A stretch of DNA of 64,000 nt from Rhodobacterales bacterium HKCCE2091 (GTDB lineage: Bacteria > Pseudomonadota > Alphaproteobacteria > Rhodobacterales > Rhodobacteraceae): the NCBI GenBank assembly GCA_015689685.1, contig WVSL01000015.1:1-64000 (forward strand), in the 5' to 3' direction. Every line of letters starts with the position of its first letter. The stretch's first letter is position 1. The position numbers were made by a program, and so were the translations under genes. A model generated the notes under the pieces. The model was not told where the DNA came from. It did not search any database and worked only from the letters and a program-made list of their open reading frames with translations. Of the stretch, positions 34,165 through 45,568 are shown piece after piece.

Positions 34165-34193
34165 CTTGCAGGCCCACGGCACCCTCCTTATAT
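34165..34193 (+). promoter_or_regulatory. RpoH (sigma-32) heat-shock promoter of dnaK
   Basis: CTTG at 34165-34168, 17 bases, then CCTTATAT at 34186-34193. This matches the alphaproteobacterial RpoH consensus (CTTG, 17-18 bases, CYTATNT). It gives dnaK a leader of about 100 nt. No CIRCE inverted repeat is visible nearby, so control is likely by RpoH rather than HrcA. Confidence 0.82.
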
Positions 34194-34302
34194 ACCCCAC
34201 GAACCGGCCGGGGCATCGTCCCCGACCCACACAAATGGCGGGCCCGGGGCCGCAATCGGACCGGCCCCCGCCAAGATCGCCTGAAGAAAGGGACCGAAAG
34301 AC

Positions 34303-36225
<1,923 letters not shown>

Positions 36226-36248
36226 CGCCAATGCGCTGACTCCCTGCA

Positions 36249-36272
36249 GACCGGCCGGACCCCCGGCCGGTC
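36249..36272 (+). terminator. Strong hairpin between dnaK and dnaJ
   Basis: GACCGGCCGG (36249-36258) and CCGGCCGGTC (36263-36272) form a perfect 10-bp stem around a 4-base loop. No U-run follows, so it is more likely a partial terminator or mRNA 3'-end-stabilising element that keeps DnaK above DnaJ than a full stop. Confidence 0.6.
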
Positions 36273-36307
36273 CATGCGTTTGAGGGGGGCGAAGGATGAT
36301 GAATACG

Positions 36308-37468
36308 ATGGCAAAGCGCGACTATTACGAGGTTCTGGGTGTCTCCAAGGGCGCGTCGGCCGAAGAGATCAAGAAGGGCTATCGCAAGAAGGCCAAGGAG
36401 CTTCACCCGGACCGCAATTCCGACGATCCCGAGGCCGAGGCGAAGTTCAAGGACGTGAACGAGGCCTACGACGTCCTGAAGGACGCGGACAAGAAGGCCG
36501 CCTACGACCGGTTCGGCCACGCCGCGTTCGACGGCGGGATGGCGGGCGGTCCGCGGTCCGGCGGTTACGCCGGCGGCGGGCAGCAGGGCGATTTCGCGTC
36601 CGCGTTCTCGGACGTCTTCGAGGACCTGTTCGGCGACTTCATGGGCGGCCGCGGCGGCCAGCCCGGCCGGGCCCGCGCCGCGCGCGGGTCGGACCTGCGC
36701 TACAACCTGCGCATTTCGCTCGAAGAGGCCTTCACCGGCCTGACCCGCTCGATCCGCGTTCCGACCTCCGTCACCTGTTCGGCCTGCAACGGCAGCGGCG
36801 CCGAGGGCGGCGCGGAGCCGGTGTCCTGCCCGACCTGCTCCGGCATGGGCAAGGTTCGCGCGCAGCAGGGCTTCTTCACCGTGGAACGCACCTGCCCGAC
36901 CTGTTCCGGCATGGGCCAGATCGTCAAGAACCCCTGCACCACCTGCCACGGCCAGGGCCGCGAGCAGAAGGAAAAGACGCTCAGCGTCAACATCCCCGCG
37001 GGCGTGGAGACCGGGACCAAGATCCGCCTCAGCGGCGAGGGCGAAGCCGGCCTGCGCGGCGGGCCTTCGGGCGATCTCTACATCTTCATCGAGGTCACCG
37101 AGCACCCGATCTTCATCCGCGAGGGCATCGACCTCGCGTGCAAGGTGCCGGTATCTCTGGTGACCGCCGCGCTCGGCGGCGAGATTGAGGTGCCCACGAT
37201 CGACGGCGGCCGGTCCCGTGTCCGCGTGCCCGAGGGTGCGCAGTCCGGCAAGCAGATGCGTCTCCGCGGCAAGGGGATGCCCGCGCTCCGCGGCGCCCAG
37301 ACCGGCGACATGTACATCGAGCTGGCCGTCGAGACGCCGGTCAAGCTCAGCTCCCGCCAGAAGGAACTCCTGCGCGAGTTCGAAGAGGCGTCGTCGCGGT
37401 CGAACAGCCCGAACGAGACCGGCTTCTTCGACCGGGTGAAGCAGTTCTGGGACGGCATGAAAGGCTGA
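36308..37468 (+). CDS. dnaJ: Co-chaperone DnaJ (Hsp40)
   Basis: 386 aa class I J-protein stimulating DnaK. J domain with HPD (ELHPDRN, near 32-38), Gly/Phe-rich linker ([10 protein letters not shown]), four zinc motifs C-x2-C-x-G-x-G ([16 protein letters not shown] twice, CTTCHGQG), and C-terminal substrate-binding barrels. I use the ATG of [11 protein letters not shown] (36308), the family's usual N-terminus; ATGs at 36296 and 36299 are in frame and one could be the true start given GAGGGGGG just upstream of them. Confidence 0.95.
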   Translation: MAKRDYYEVLGVSKGASAEEIKKGYRKKAKELHPDRNSDDPEAEAKFKDVNEAYDVLKDADKKAAYDRFGHAAFDGGMAGGPRSGGYAGGGQQGDFASAFSDVFEDLFGDFMGGRGGQPGRARAARGSDLRYNLRISLEEAFTGLTRSIRVPTSVTCSACNGSGAEGGAEPVSCPTCSGMGKVRAQQGFFTVERTCPTCSGMGQIVKNPCTTCHGQGREQKEKTLSVNIPAGVETGTKIRLSGEGEAGLRGGPSGDLYIFIEVTEHPIFIREGIDLACKVPVSLVTAALGGEIEVPTIDGGRSRVRVPEGAQSGKQMRLRGKGMPALRGAQTGDMYIELAVETPVKLSSRQKELLREFEEASSRSNSPNETGFFDRVKQFWDGMKG

Positions 37469-37475
37469 AGTCTTC

Positions 37476-37510
37476 GCATCGGGCGGGGTGCATGCATCGC
37501 CGCCCGATGC
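37476..37510 (+). terminator. Terminator-like hairpin after dnaJ
   Basis: GCATCGGGCGG (37476-37486) and CCGCCCGATGC (37500-37510) form a perfect 11-bp stem eight bases after the dnaJ stop. The 13-base loop contains the palindrome TGCATGCA. There is no clear U-tract. Likely the 3' end of the dnaK-dnaJ transcript. Confidence 0.6.
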
Positions 37511-37560
37511 TAGGGTCCCGGAAATCCCATATCCCCGACCGTGACAACGGAGGCCCTGAC

Positions 37561-38001
37561 ATGACGTCGTTCAGGATCGGACTCGTCATCGCCGCGATTA
37601 CCGCGACCGCTGCCCAAGCCCATGAAAACGTTCAGAATCCCGCCGTCCTTGCGCGGATGAACGGGATGAGCGCGCTGTCCGACAACGTCGAGGTGCTGGT
37701 GAACATGGCCCGCGGCAACTCGGCCTTCGACGCGGTCCGCGCGAACCAGGCCCTGGCAGAGATCGCGCCGGAAGCCGACCGGATCGTGCCGCTGTTCGAA
37801 ACCGAGCATACCGACCCCGCGTCCGAGGCGCTGCCGGAGATCTGGGCGGACTTCGACGATTTCGCGACCCGCGCGCGCAGGCTGTCGGACCGGGCCGAGG
37901 CCGCGGCGGGCAGCATCGAGGCGCGCGACGACCTTGGCCCGGTGCTGCAGTCGGTCGGGCAGTCCTGCGCCGGCTGCCACGACCTCTACCGCGAGGACTG
38001 A
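37561..38001 (+). CDS. Class II cytochrome c (cytochrome c'-like)
   Basis: 146 aa periplasmic haem protein. Signal peptide of about 20 residues (IGLVIAAITATAAQA), then a four-helix bundle with the haem-binding C-x2-C-H near the C-terminus (SCAGCHDLYRED), the placement characteristic of cytochrome c'. Class members bind NO and protect against it or serve as electron carriers. The ATG at 37561 has GGAGG 8 bases upstream. It converges with maeB with a 4-bp gap. Confidence 0.88.
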   Translation: MTSFRIGLVIAAITATAAQAHENVQNPAVLARMNGMSALSDNVEVLVNMARGNSAFDAVRANQALAEIAPEADRIVPLFETEHTDPASEALPEIWADFDDFATRARRLSDRAEAAAGSIEARDDLGPVLQSVGQSCAGCHDLYRED

Positions 38002-38005
38002 GGCC

Positions 38006-40267
38006 TCAGTGGCCGATCTCGCAGGCCGCCATCACCGCCATGTTCAGGATGTCGTTCGCGGTCGAGACCGTGGAACAGATCTGCACCGGCCGGTCGAGCC
38101 CTGTCAGGATCGGGCCGATCACCGTCGCGCCCGCGACCTCCTGCATCAGCTTGACCGAGATCGAGGCCGAATGCCGCGCCGGCACGACGAGGATGTTGGC
38201 CGGCCCCGACAGGCGGCAGAACGGGTACTGCGCCATCACGTCCAAGTTCAGCGCCACGTCCACTGTCAGGTCGCCCTCGTACTCGAAGTCGGCCCCTTCG
38301 CGATCCAGCACGGCGGGCGCCTGGTGCATCTTCTCCGCCCGTTCGGACACCGGGTAGCCGAAGGTCGAGAAGCTGACGAAAGCGACGCGCGGTTCGATCC
38401 CGAGACCCCGCGCCACGCTGGCCGCGCGCCGCGCGATCAGGGCCAGGTCCTCGGCCGACGGCCATTCGTGGGCCAGTGTATCCGCGATCATCACGATCCG
38501 CCCGCGATGGAGAAGCGCGGTGACGCCCACCGCCCCGTCCTCGGCGCGTGAATCGAACACATGGCCGATCAGCTCCAGCACATGTGCCGACTTGCGCGTG
38601 GCCCCCGTCACCAGCCCGTCGCCGTGCCCGTGCGCCAGCATCAGCGCGGCAAAGACGTGGCGGTCGCGGGTGGCGAGCCGATGGATGTCGCGCTGGTCGA
38701 AGCCCTTTCGTTGCAGGCGCTCGTAGAGGAACGTCTTGTAGGTCTCCAGGTGCGTGGTGTTGGCCGCGTTCACGATTTCCAGCTCGCGCGCCGCGTCGCC
38801 GAGGCCGACGGACTCCAACTTCTCCCGCACGTCCTGTTCCCGCCCGACGATCAGCGCCTTGCCGAAGCCGCCGCGCTGGTAGGCCACGGCGGCCCGCAGC
38901 ACGCGCACGTCATCGCCTTCGGCGAACACCATGCGCGCCTGGGCAACCCGCGCGCGGGCATAGATCCCCTGCAGGATCGACGCGGTCGGGTCCATCCGTT
39001 CGCGCAACTCGTCGACATAGGCATCGAGGTCCACGATCGGCCGCCGCGCGACGCCCGTATCCATCCCGGCGCGCGCCACGGCGGGCGGGATCGTGTAGAT
39101 CAGCCGGGGATCGAACGGCGTCGGGATGATGTAGTCGCGCCCGAAACTGAGCTTCCGACCATAAGCCATCGCGACCTCGTCCGGCACGTCCTCCCGCGCG
39201 AGCGCCGCCAGCGCCTGCGCGCAGGCGATCTTCATCTCGTCGTTGATCGCGCGGGCATGGATGTCGAGCGCGCCGCGGAAGAGATAGGGAAACCCGAGCA
39301 CGTTGTTGACCTGGTTCGGGTAGTCCGACCGTCCCGTGGCCACGATCACGTCACCCCGCACTTCCTTGGCCTCTTCCGGCGTTATTTCCGGATCCGGGTT
39401 CGCCATCGCGAAGATCACCGGGTTGTCACCCATCGCCGCGACCATCGCCGGGGTGACCGCGCCCTTTACGCTGACGCCCAGGAACACGTCCGCGCCCTGC
39501 ATCGCCTCCTCCAGCGTGCGCAGGTCGGTGTTGATCGCGTGGGCCGATTTCCACTGGTTCATGCCCTCGGTGCGGCCCTGGTAAATCACGCCCTTTGTGT
39601 CGCAGACGATGCAGTTTTCGTGCCGCGCGCCCATGCTCTTCAGCAATTCGATGCAGGCGATCCCCGCCGCGCCGGCCCCGTTCAGGACGATCTTGCAGTC
39701 CTCGATCTTCTTGCCCGAGATGTGCAGCGCGTTGACCAGACCCGCCGCGCAGATCACCGCCGTCCCGTGCTGGTCGTCGTGGAACACCGGGATGTCCATC
39801 AACTCCTTCAGGCGGCTCTCGATGATGAAGCACTCGGGCGCCTTGATGTCCTCCAGGTTGATGCCGCCGAAGGACGGGCCGAGCAGCTTGACCGCGTTGA
39901 TGAACTCGTCGGCGTCCTCGGTATCGACCTCGAGGTCGATCGAGTTCACGTCGGCGAAACGCTTGAAGAGGACCGACTTGCCCTCCATCACCGGCTTCGA
40001 CGCCAGCGCGCCGAGATTGCCGAGCCCGAGCACCGCCGTCCCGTTCGAGATCACCGCGACCATGTTGCCCTTGGTCGTGTAGTCGTAGGCGGTTTCCGGG
40101 TTCTCGGCGATCGCCTCGCAGGGCACCGCCACGCCGGGCGAATAGGCCAGGCTCAGGTCCCGCTGCGTCGCCATCGGCGTGGAGGCCTGGATGTCGATCT
40201 TCCCCGGACGCGGTTCGAGGTGATAGGCGAGCGCCTCCTCGCGCGTGATCTTGGATTTGCCGGCCAT
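38006..40267 (-). CDS. maeB: NADP-dependent malic enzyme with C-terminal phosphotransacetylase domain
   Basis: 753 aa. The N-terminal ~430 residues are malic enzyme: SPGVAVPCEAI, FHDDQHGTAVI (metal/substrate site) and the NADP-binding GAGAAGIACIELL. The C-terminal ~320 residues are a phosphate acetyltransferase-like domain (VFAEGDDVRVLRAA, GATRKSAHVLE, PANILVVPARHSASI), which in MaeB-type enzymes is regulatory (acetyl-CoA binding) rather than catalytic. It decarboxylates malate to pyruvate making NADPH. Start ATG 40267 with GGGAGG upstream; diverges from mutS, where an inverted repeat GCATCGG/CCGATGC (40283-40289, 40313-40319) lies in the shared spacer. Confidence 0.95.
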   Translation of the reverse strand: MAGKSKITREEALAYHLEPRPGKIDIQASTPMATQRDLSLAYSPGVAVPCEAIAENPETAYDYTTKGNMVAVISNGTAVLGLGNLGALASKPVMEGKSVLFKRFADVNSIDLEVDTEDADEFINAVKLLGPSFGGINLEDIKAPECFIIESRLKELMDIPVFHDDQHGTAVICAAGLVNALHISGKKIEDCKIVLNGAGAAGIACIELLKSMGARHENCIVCDTKGVIYQGRTEGMNQWKSAHAINTDLRTLEEAMQGADVFLGVSVKGAVTPAMVAAMGDNPVIFAMANPDPEITPEEAKEVRGDVIVATGRSDYPNQVNNVLGFPYLFRGALDIHARAINDEMKIACAQALAALAREDVPDEVAMAYGRKLSFGRDYIIPTPFDPRLIYTIPPAVARAGMDTGVARRPIVDLDAYVDELRERMDPTASILQGIYARARVAQARMVFAEGDDVRVLRAAVAYQRGGFGKALIVGREQDVREKLESVGLGDAARELEIVNAANTTHLETYKTFLYERLQRKGFDQRDIHRLATRDRHVFAALMLAHGHGDGLVTGATRKSAHVLELIGHVFDSRAEDGAVGVTALLHRGRIVMIADTLAHEWPSAEDLALIARRAASVARGLGIEPRVAFVSFSTFGYPVSERAEKMHQAPAVLDREGADFEYEGDLTVDVALNLDVMAQYPFCRLSGPANILVVPARHSASISVKLMQEVAGATVIGPILTGLDRPVQICSTVSTANDILNMAVMAACEIGH

Positions 40268-40389
40268 GCGTCTCCCTCCCTCGCATCGGGCGGAGTCCGG
40301 TGTAGCGCGAGGCCGATGCCCGGGCAACACGGGCTTTCGCGCGGATTCGGCAGCGGCTAGTCTCCGGCGAGCCCGACGGCGGGGGGACG

Positions 40390-43023
40390 ATGACGGCGCA
40401 AGCGACGCCCATGATGGCGCAATACCTGGAGATCAAGGCGCAGCACCGCGATGCGCTCCTGTTCTACCGGATGGGCGATTTCTACGAGATGTTCTTCGAC
40501 GACGCGGAGGCCGCGGCGGAGGCGCTCGACATAGCGTTGACCAAGCGCGGCAAGCACGCGGGCGACGACATCCCGATGTGTGGCGTCCCGGCCCATTCCG
40601 CCGAAGGCTACCTGCTGACGCTGATCCGCAAGGGCTTCCGCGTCGCGATCTGCGAGCAGATGGAGGACCCGGCCGAAGCGAAGAAGCGCGGCGCGAAATC
40701 CGTCGTCCGGCGCGAGGTCGTGCGGCTCGTGACCCCCGGTACGCTGACCGAGGACACGCTGCTTGAACCCCGGCGCCACAACTTCCTTGCCGCCTGGGCC
40801 GACATCCGTGGCGAGGGGGCGCTGGCCTGGGCCGACATCTCGACCGGCGCCTTCCAGGTGATGGCCTGCGCCCCGGTGCGCCTCGGCCCCGAACTCGCCC
40901 GCCTCGCCCCGGCGGAGATCCTCGTCGCCGATGGCACGGCCCTGCCCGACGCGCTGTCTGCCGACAGCCCCGCCGCGGTGACCCCGCTATCCCCGGCGAG
41001 CTTCGAGTCCCGCGGTGCCGAACGGCGGCTCGGCGACCTTTTCGGTGTCCAGACGCTGGACGGTTTCGGCAGTTTCGGCCGCGCGGAACTGGCGGCGATG
41101 GGCGCGGTGGTCGATTACCTCGACCTCACCCAGAAGGGCCAGCTTCCGCGCCTTCGCCCGCCCGTCCGCGAAAGCGCTGCACGGGTGATGCAGATCGACG
41201 CGGCCACCCGGCGCAACCTGGAACTGACCGCCGCGCTGGCCGGGGGTCGCGCGGGCAGCCTGCTCGCCACCATCGACCGCACCGTGACAGCGGCGGGCGG
41301 GCGGCTTCTCGAACGGCGGCTGTCGAGCCCGCTGACCGATGCCGCCGCCATTTCCGCGAGGCACGAGGCCGTCGCGCACTGGGTCGGGGACACGGGCGGG
41401 CACGAAACGGTGCGGGATGCCCTGCGCCGAGTCCCCGATCTTGACCGCGCGCTCGCCCGCCTCGCCATCGGGCGCGGCGGCCCGCGGGATCTCGCCGCGA
41501 TCCGCAACGGGCTGGAAGCGGCAGCCGCGCTTTCCGACCGCCTCGACCCCGCCGCCCTGCCCCCGCTTCTGGCCGAAGCCGCCGCACGCCTGTCCGGTCA
41601 CGACGCGATCGCGGGGCGTCTTGCCGATGCGCTGGTGGCCGAACCGCCGCTTCTCGTCCGCGATGGCGGTTTCATCGCCCCGGGCCACGACGCCGACCTC
41701 GACGAGGCCCGCCGCCTCCGCGACGAGGGGCGCGGCGTCATCGCCGGGATGCAGGCGGAGTTCGTCGAAGCCACCGGCATCAACGCGTTGAAGATCAAGC
41801 ACAACAACGTGCTCGGATACTTCATCGAGACACCGGCGACCCACGCGAAGAAGATGCTTTCGGAGCCGCTGTCGCAGACCTTCATCCACCGCCAGACCAC
41901 CGCCAGCGCGGTCCGCTTCACCACGGTCGACCTGTCCGAGCTGGAAACCAAGATCCACAATGCCGGCGCCCGCGCGCAGGATATCGAGACCGCGCTGTTT
42001 CGCGCCCTCTGCGACGCGGTCATGGCCGAACAGGGCCCCATCGGAGACGCCGCCGCCGCGCTGGCCGAACTCGACATGGCCGCGTCGCTCGCCACCCTCG
42101 CCGCCGAAAAGGACTGGACCCGCCCCCGGATCGACGACAGCCGCGCCTTCGAGATCGAGGCTGGGCGCCATCCCGTGGTCGAGGCCGCGCTCGCGCGCGA
42201 CGGCCAGCCCTTCATCGCCAACGATTGCGCCCTGACCGCCGAAGCCGAGGACGCGGCGATCACGCTCCTTACCGGGCCGAACATGGCCGGCAAGTCGACC
42301 TGGCTGCGCCAGAACGCGCTGATCGCCATCCTCGCCCAGACCGGCAGCTTCGTTCCCGCCCGCTCCGCGCGTATCGGCCTGGTATCGCAGGTGTTTTCCC
42401 GCGTCGGTGCCTCCGACGACCTCGCCCGCGGACGGTCGACCTTCATGGTCGAGATGGTGGAAACCGCCGCGATCCTGAACCAGGCTGATTCCCGCGCGTT
42501 GGTGATCCTCGACGAGATCGGCCGTGGCACCGCGACGTATGACGGCCTCTCCATCGCCTGGGCGGTGCTGGAACAGCTTCATGCGGTCAACCGCTGCCGC
42601 GCGCTCTTTGCGACTCACTACCACGAACTGACCCAGCTTGCCGCGCGCCTGCCCGGGCTGCGCAACGCAACCGTCGCCGTGCGGGAATGGGACGGCGAGG
42701 TGGTGTTCCTGCACGAGGTCCGCGACGGCGCCGCCGACCGGTCCTACGGCGTGCAGGTCGCGAAACTCGCCGGTCTGCCACCGGCGGTGACGGCCCGCGC
42801 GCAGGACGTGCTCGAAGCCCTGGAAAAGGGTGACCGGCAGGGATCGGGCCACGCGAAGGCGCTGATCGACGACCTCCCGCTCTTCGCTGCGACCCGGCCC
42901 GAGCCGGAGGCGAAACCGTCGAAGATCGAGGCCCGCCTGCGCGACATCCAGCCAGACACGCTCACCCCGCGCGAGGCGTTGCAGATTCTCTATGACCTGA
43001 AGGATGCGCTCGACGGCGCCTGA
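40390..43023 (+). CDS. mutS: DNA mismatch repair protein MutS
   Basis: 877 aa mismatch sensor of methyl- or strand-directed repair. Mismatch-binding wedge motif [11 protein letters not shown] (Phe-x-Glu) near residue 30-40, connector and lever domains, ATPase with Walker [11 protein letters not shown], signature [17 protein letters not shown], Walker [16 protein letters not shown] and ATHYHEL. A helix-turn-helix dimerisation region follows, and the C-terminus is of normal length. Start ATG with a GGGGGG stretch upstream. Confidence 0.97.
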   Translation: MTAQATPMMAQYLEIKAQHRDALLFYRMGDFYEMFFDDAEAAAEALDIALTKRGKHAGDDIPMCGVPAHSAEGYLLTLIRKGFRVAICEQMEDPAEAKKRGAKSVVRREVVRLVTPGTLTEDTLLEPRRHNFLAAWADIRGEGALAWADISTGAFQVMACAPVRLGPELARLAPAEILVADGTALPDALSADSPAAVTPLSPASFESRGAERRLGDLFGVQTLDGFGSFGRAELAAMGAVVDYLDLTQKGQLPRLRPPVRESAARVMQIDAATRRNLELTAALAGGRAGSLLATIDRTVTAAGGRLLERRLSSPLTDAAAISARHEAVAHWVGDTGGHETVRDALRRVPDLDRALARLAIGRGGPRDLAAIRNGLEAAAALSDRLDPAALPPLLAEAAARLSGHDAIAGRLADALVAEPPLLVRDGGFIAPGHDADLDEARRLRDEGRGVIAGMQAEFVEATGINALKIKHNNVLGYFIETPATHAKKMLSEPLSQTFIHRQTTASAVRFTTVDLSELETKIHNAGARAQDIETALFRALCDAVMAEQGPIGDAAAALAELDMAASLATLAAEKDWTRPRIDDSRAFEIEAGRHPVVEAALARDGQPFIANDCALTAEAEDAAITLLTGPNMAGKSTWLRQNALIAILAQTGSFVPARSARIGLVSQVFSRVGASDDLARGRSTFMVEMVETAAILNQADSRALVILDEIGRGTATYDGLSIAWAVLEQLHAVNRCRALFATHYHELTQLAARLPGLRNATVAVREWDGEVVFLHEVRDGAADRSYGVQVAKLAGLPPAVTARAQDVLEALEKGDRQGSGHAKALIDDLPLFAATRPEPEAKPSKIEARLRDIQPDTLTPREALQILYDLKDALDGA

Positions 43024-43054
43024 GCTTCTTTATCCCGAAAATATCCCGGGGGGT

Positions 43055-43075
43055 CCGGGGGGCAGCGCCCCCCGG
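43055..43075. terminator. Bidirectional GC hairpin between mutS and grpE
   Basis: CCGGGGGGC (43055-43063), loop AGC, GCCCCCCGG (43067-43075): a perfect 9-bp stem in the 80-bp gap between convergent mutS and grpE. It is flanked by CCCGAAAATATCCCGGG-type sequence. The arrangement resembles intergenic GC-hairpin repeats common in this group; only one copy is seen here. Confidence 0.65.
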
Positions 43076-43103
43076 CGGGTCGGCGCGCGACAGCGCGTCG
43101 AGA

Positions 43104-43667
43104 TCAGCTTGCGGGGGTGGACGAAACGCCGACCTGCGCCGGCCGCAGGAGACGGTCGTGCAGCAGGAAACCCTCGGCCATCACCTGGATGATCTCGCCC
43201 GCCTTCGTTCCCGGCACCGGCGCCTCGAACATGGCCTGGTGGATCTTCGGATCGAAGGGATCGCCCGGCTCCGGCATGATCGGCGTTACGCCATGCTTGC
43301 CGAACACGTTCAGCAACTCCCGCAGGGTGAGTTCCACACCCTCGATCACCGGGCCGGCCGCGGCGCGGCCTTCCTCGCCCGCGGCGTCGAGCGCCCGGCG
43401 GAGGTTGTCGTAGACCGGCAGCAGGTCACGGGCGAGCTTGGACCCGCCGTACTGCTCCGCCTCGCGCCGGTCGCGCTCCGCGCGCTTGCGCATGTTCTCC
43501 GATTCCGCGAGCGTGCGCAGAAGACGGTCCTTCAACTCGTCGCGCTCGGAACGCAGCAGAGCAAGCTCGTCCTCTTCGGCGGTCTCGAAGGCTTCCTCGG
43601 CCTCGTTCATCTCGGCTTCGAGCGCCTCGATATCGTCGAGAAACTCTTCGTTCTTCGGCTCAGCCAT
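43104..43667 (-). CDS. grpE: Nucleotide exchange factor GrpE
   Basis: 187 aa exchange factor for DnaK. Long acidic N-terminal helix with heptads (EALEAEMNEAEEAFETAEEDELALLRSERDEL-type coiled coil), the conserved R-A-E-R-D-R region, DLLPVYDNLRRAL, and the C-terminal beta domain with HQAMFEAPVPG and VMAEGFLLHDRLLRPAQV. The ATG at 43667 has GAGG with suitable spacing; it starts 10 bp after the hrcA stop, so the two form an operon. Confidence 0.95.
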   Translation of the reverse strand: MAEPKNEEFLDDIEALEAEMNEAEEAFETAEEDELALLRSERDELKDRLLRTLAESENMRKRAERDRREAEQYGGSKLARDLLPVYDNLRRALDAAGEEGRAAAGPVIEGVELTLRELLNVFGKHGVTPIMPEPGDPFDPKIHQAMFEAPVPGTKAGEIIQVMAEGFLLHDRLLRPAQVGVSSTPAS

Positions 43668-43676
43668 CAATACCTC

Positions 43677-44738
43677 TCAGCCCCGGTCGGACATCAGCCG
43701 TCCGACCACCTGTGCGGTGTAGTCCACGATCGGAACGATCCGACCGTAGTTCAGGCGGGTCGGACCGATGACACCGACCGCGCCCAGAATCTTACGGTCG
43801 GCATTCATATAGGGAGAGACCACCAGAGAGGAACCGGAAAGTGAGAATAACTTGTTCTCGGAACCGATGAAGATCCGCACCCCGTCGCCGCCCTCGGTCA
43901 GTTCGAGGAACTGCTCGATGTCGCGCTTGCGTTCGAGGTCGTCGAACAACTCCCGGATGCGATCGAGATCGACGGATTCGGCGGAATCGAGCAGCATCGA
44001 CCGGCCGCGCACGATCAGCCGGCCGGACTGCTCCACCTCGTTCTCCCACGACGCGAGCCCGCTTTCGATCAGCTCCTGCGCCAGCTTGTCGATCTCCTGC
44101 CGGCGCTTCTCGATCTCCTGCCCCATGATCGAGCGCAACTCGCCCAGGGTCCGCCCCTCGGCCAGCGCGTTCAGGAAGTTCGCGGCTTCCCGAAGGCTCG
44201 ACGGCGTCTGACCCGGCGGCGGACGGAACAGGCGGTTTTCCACGTGGCCGTCGGCCGAGACCAGGACCACCAACGCCTGGTCGGCGGACAGCGAGACGAA
44301 ATCGATATGCCGGATCGGCGCCTCGTGCTTCGGCGCCAGCACCAGCGAGGCGCCCTGGGTCAGGCCGCTCAGCGCCGCCCCGATCCGGTCGAGCGCCCCC
44401 GACACGTCCGGCCTGTTCGATCCCATCGTCTCGTCGATCTTCGAGCGGTCGTCGTTCGTCAGCTCCCGCATCTCCAGGAGCCCGTCGACGAAGAGCCTGA
44501 GCCCAAGCTGCGTCGGCACCCGCCCGGCGGAGACATGCGGGGAATCGAGCAGGCCGAGGAATTCGAGGTCCTGCATCACGTTGCGCACGGTCGCCGCCGA
44601 GACCTGCTCGCTCAGGCTGCGGGTCAGGGTGCGCGACCCGACCGGCGCGCCGGTTTCGAGATAGGCCTCTACCACCCGGCGAAAGACCTCGCGCGAGCGG
44701 TCGTTCAGTTCATCGAGGAGCTGCGGATTTCCTGCCAT
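43677..44738 (-). CDS. hrcA: Heat-inducible transcription repressor HrcA
   Basis: 353 aa repressor that binds CIRCE elements (typically at groESL) and needs GroEL for activity. N-terminal winged helix (DRSREVFRRVVEAYLETGAPVGSRTL; VSAATVRNVMQDLEFLGLL), then a GAF-like dimerisation domain. Operon with grpE. There is no ribosome binding site before the ATG and the predicted transcription start falls only 0-3 nt upstream, so the message is probably leaderless. An in-frame TGA lies two codons upstream, so a longer N-terminus is excluded. Confidence 0.95.
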   Translation of the reverse strand: MAGNPQLLDELNDRSREVFRRVVEAYLETGAPVGSRTLTRSLSEQVSAATVRNVMQDLEFLGLLDSPHVSAGRVPTQLGLRLFVDGLLEMRELTNDDRSKIDETMGSNRPDVSGALDRIGAALSGLTQGASLVLAPKHEAPIRHIDFVSLSADQALVVLVSADGHVENRLFRPPPGQTPSSLREAANFLNALAEGRTLGELRSIMGQEIEKRRQEIDKLAQELIESGLASWENEVEQSGRLIVRGRSMLLDSAESVDLDRIRELFDDLERKRDIEQFLELTEGGDGVRIFIGSENKLFSLSGSSLVVSPYMNADRKILGAVGVIGPTRLNYGRIVPIVDYTAQVVGRLMSDRG

Positions 44739-44746
44739 GTCGCATC

Positions 44747-44775
44747 ATTTAGGGAGCCGGGGTGGCCCGGGTCAA
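44747..44775 (-). promoter_or_regulatory. Candidate hrcA-grpE promoter (leaderless)
   Basis: On the minus strand TTGACC (plus 44770-44775), 17 bases, then CTAAAT (44747-44752). A start about seven bases downstream of the -10 would fall at 44740 or so, directly at the hrcA ATG (44738). CCCTAAAT also partly resembles an RpoH -10, so a mixed sigma-70/RpoH promoter is possible. Confidence 0.5.
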
Positions 44776-44792
44776 TGCGTGGTCGAACGGGG

Positions 44793-44821
44793 TTGCGGAG
44801 CGCGGGGCGCAGGGACTATGC
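44793..44821 (+). promoter_or_regulatory. Candidate rph promoter
   Basis: TTGCGG (44793-44798), 17 bases, CTATGC (44816-44821), in the 116-bp gap divergent from hrcA. It would leave a leader of about 27 nt with the GGGGGAG ribosome binding site of rph. Confidence 0.4.
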
Positions 44822-44854
44822 CCGGGGCGCAGAACCCAGAGGGGGAGAAACGCC

Positions 44855-45568
44855 ATGCGCCCGTCCGGCCGCGCTCTCGATGCCATGCGCCCGATATCCA
44901 TCGAAACGGGGGTCACCGCCCACGCCGAGGGATCCTGCCTGATCCGCTGCGGCGGAACCCACGTCCTGTGCACCGCCAGCGTGGAGGAGCGTGTGCCGCC
45001 GTTCCTGAAGAACACCGGGCTCGGATGGGTCACGGCGGAATACGGCATGCTGCCCCGCGCCACCCATACCCGGATGCGCCGCGAGGCCGCCCAGGGCAAG
45101 CAGTCGGGCCGCACCCAGGAAATCCAGCGCCTGATCGGTCGCAGCCTGCGCGCGGGTATCGACCGCGTCGCGCTCGGCGAACGCCAGATCACCGTGGACT
45201 GCGACGTGATCCAGGCCGATGGCGGCACCCGCTGCGCATCGATCACCGGCGGGTGGGTCGCGCTGAAGCTCGCCATCCAGAAACTGATGAAGGCCGGCGA
45301 CGTTCTGTCCGACCCCATCGTCGATCACGTCGCCGCGGTGTCCTGCGGGGTCTACGCGGGACAGCCGGTGCTCGACCTTGACTACGCCGAGGACAGCGAG
45401 GCCGGGACCGACGGCAACTTCGTGATGACCGGCGGCGGACGGATGATCGAACTCCAGGCCAGCGCCGAGGGCGCCACCTTCAGCCGCGCCGATTTCGACG
45501 CGCTGATGGCGCTTGCCGAGAAGGGCGTCGGCGAACTCGTGGCGGCGCAGACGGCGGCGGTGTCGTGA
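44855..45568 (+). CDS. rph: Ribonuclease PH
   Basis: 237 aa phosphorolytic 3'-5' exoribonuclease that trims tRNA 3' ends. Typical sequence throughout: [14 protein letters not shown] with the N-terminal Arg-rich strand, [28 protein letters not shown] (phosphate/RNA-binding arginines), and [12 protein letters not shown]. The ATG at 44855 has GGGGGAG upstream; an in-frame 31-codon extension upstream has no homology. It heads the rph-rdgB-hemW operon. Confidence 0.96.
   Translation: MRPSGRALDAMRPISIETGVTAHAEGSCLIRCGGTHVLCTASVEERVPPFLKNTGLGWVTAEYGMLPRATHTRMRREAAQGKQSGRTQEIQRLIGRSLRAGIDRVALGERQITVDCDVIQADGGTRCASITGGWVALKLAIQKLMKAGDVLSDPIVDHVAAVSCGVYAGQPVLDLDYAEDSEAGTDGNFVMTGGGRMIELQASAEGATFSRADFDALMALAEKGVGELVAAQTAAVS

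Noticed and set aside
34088-34302. CIRCE operator (TTAGCACTC-N9-GAGTGCTAA) at dnaK, grpE or hrcA
   Set aside because: I looked upstream of dnaK and hrcA/grpE and found no such inverted repeat; the HrcA target is presumably outside the window.
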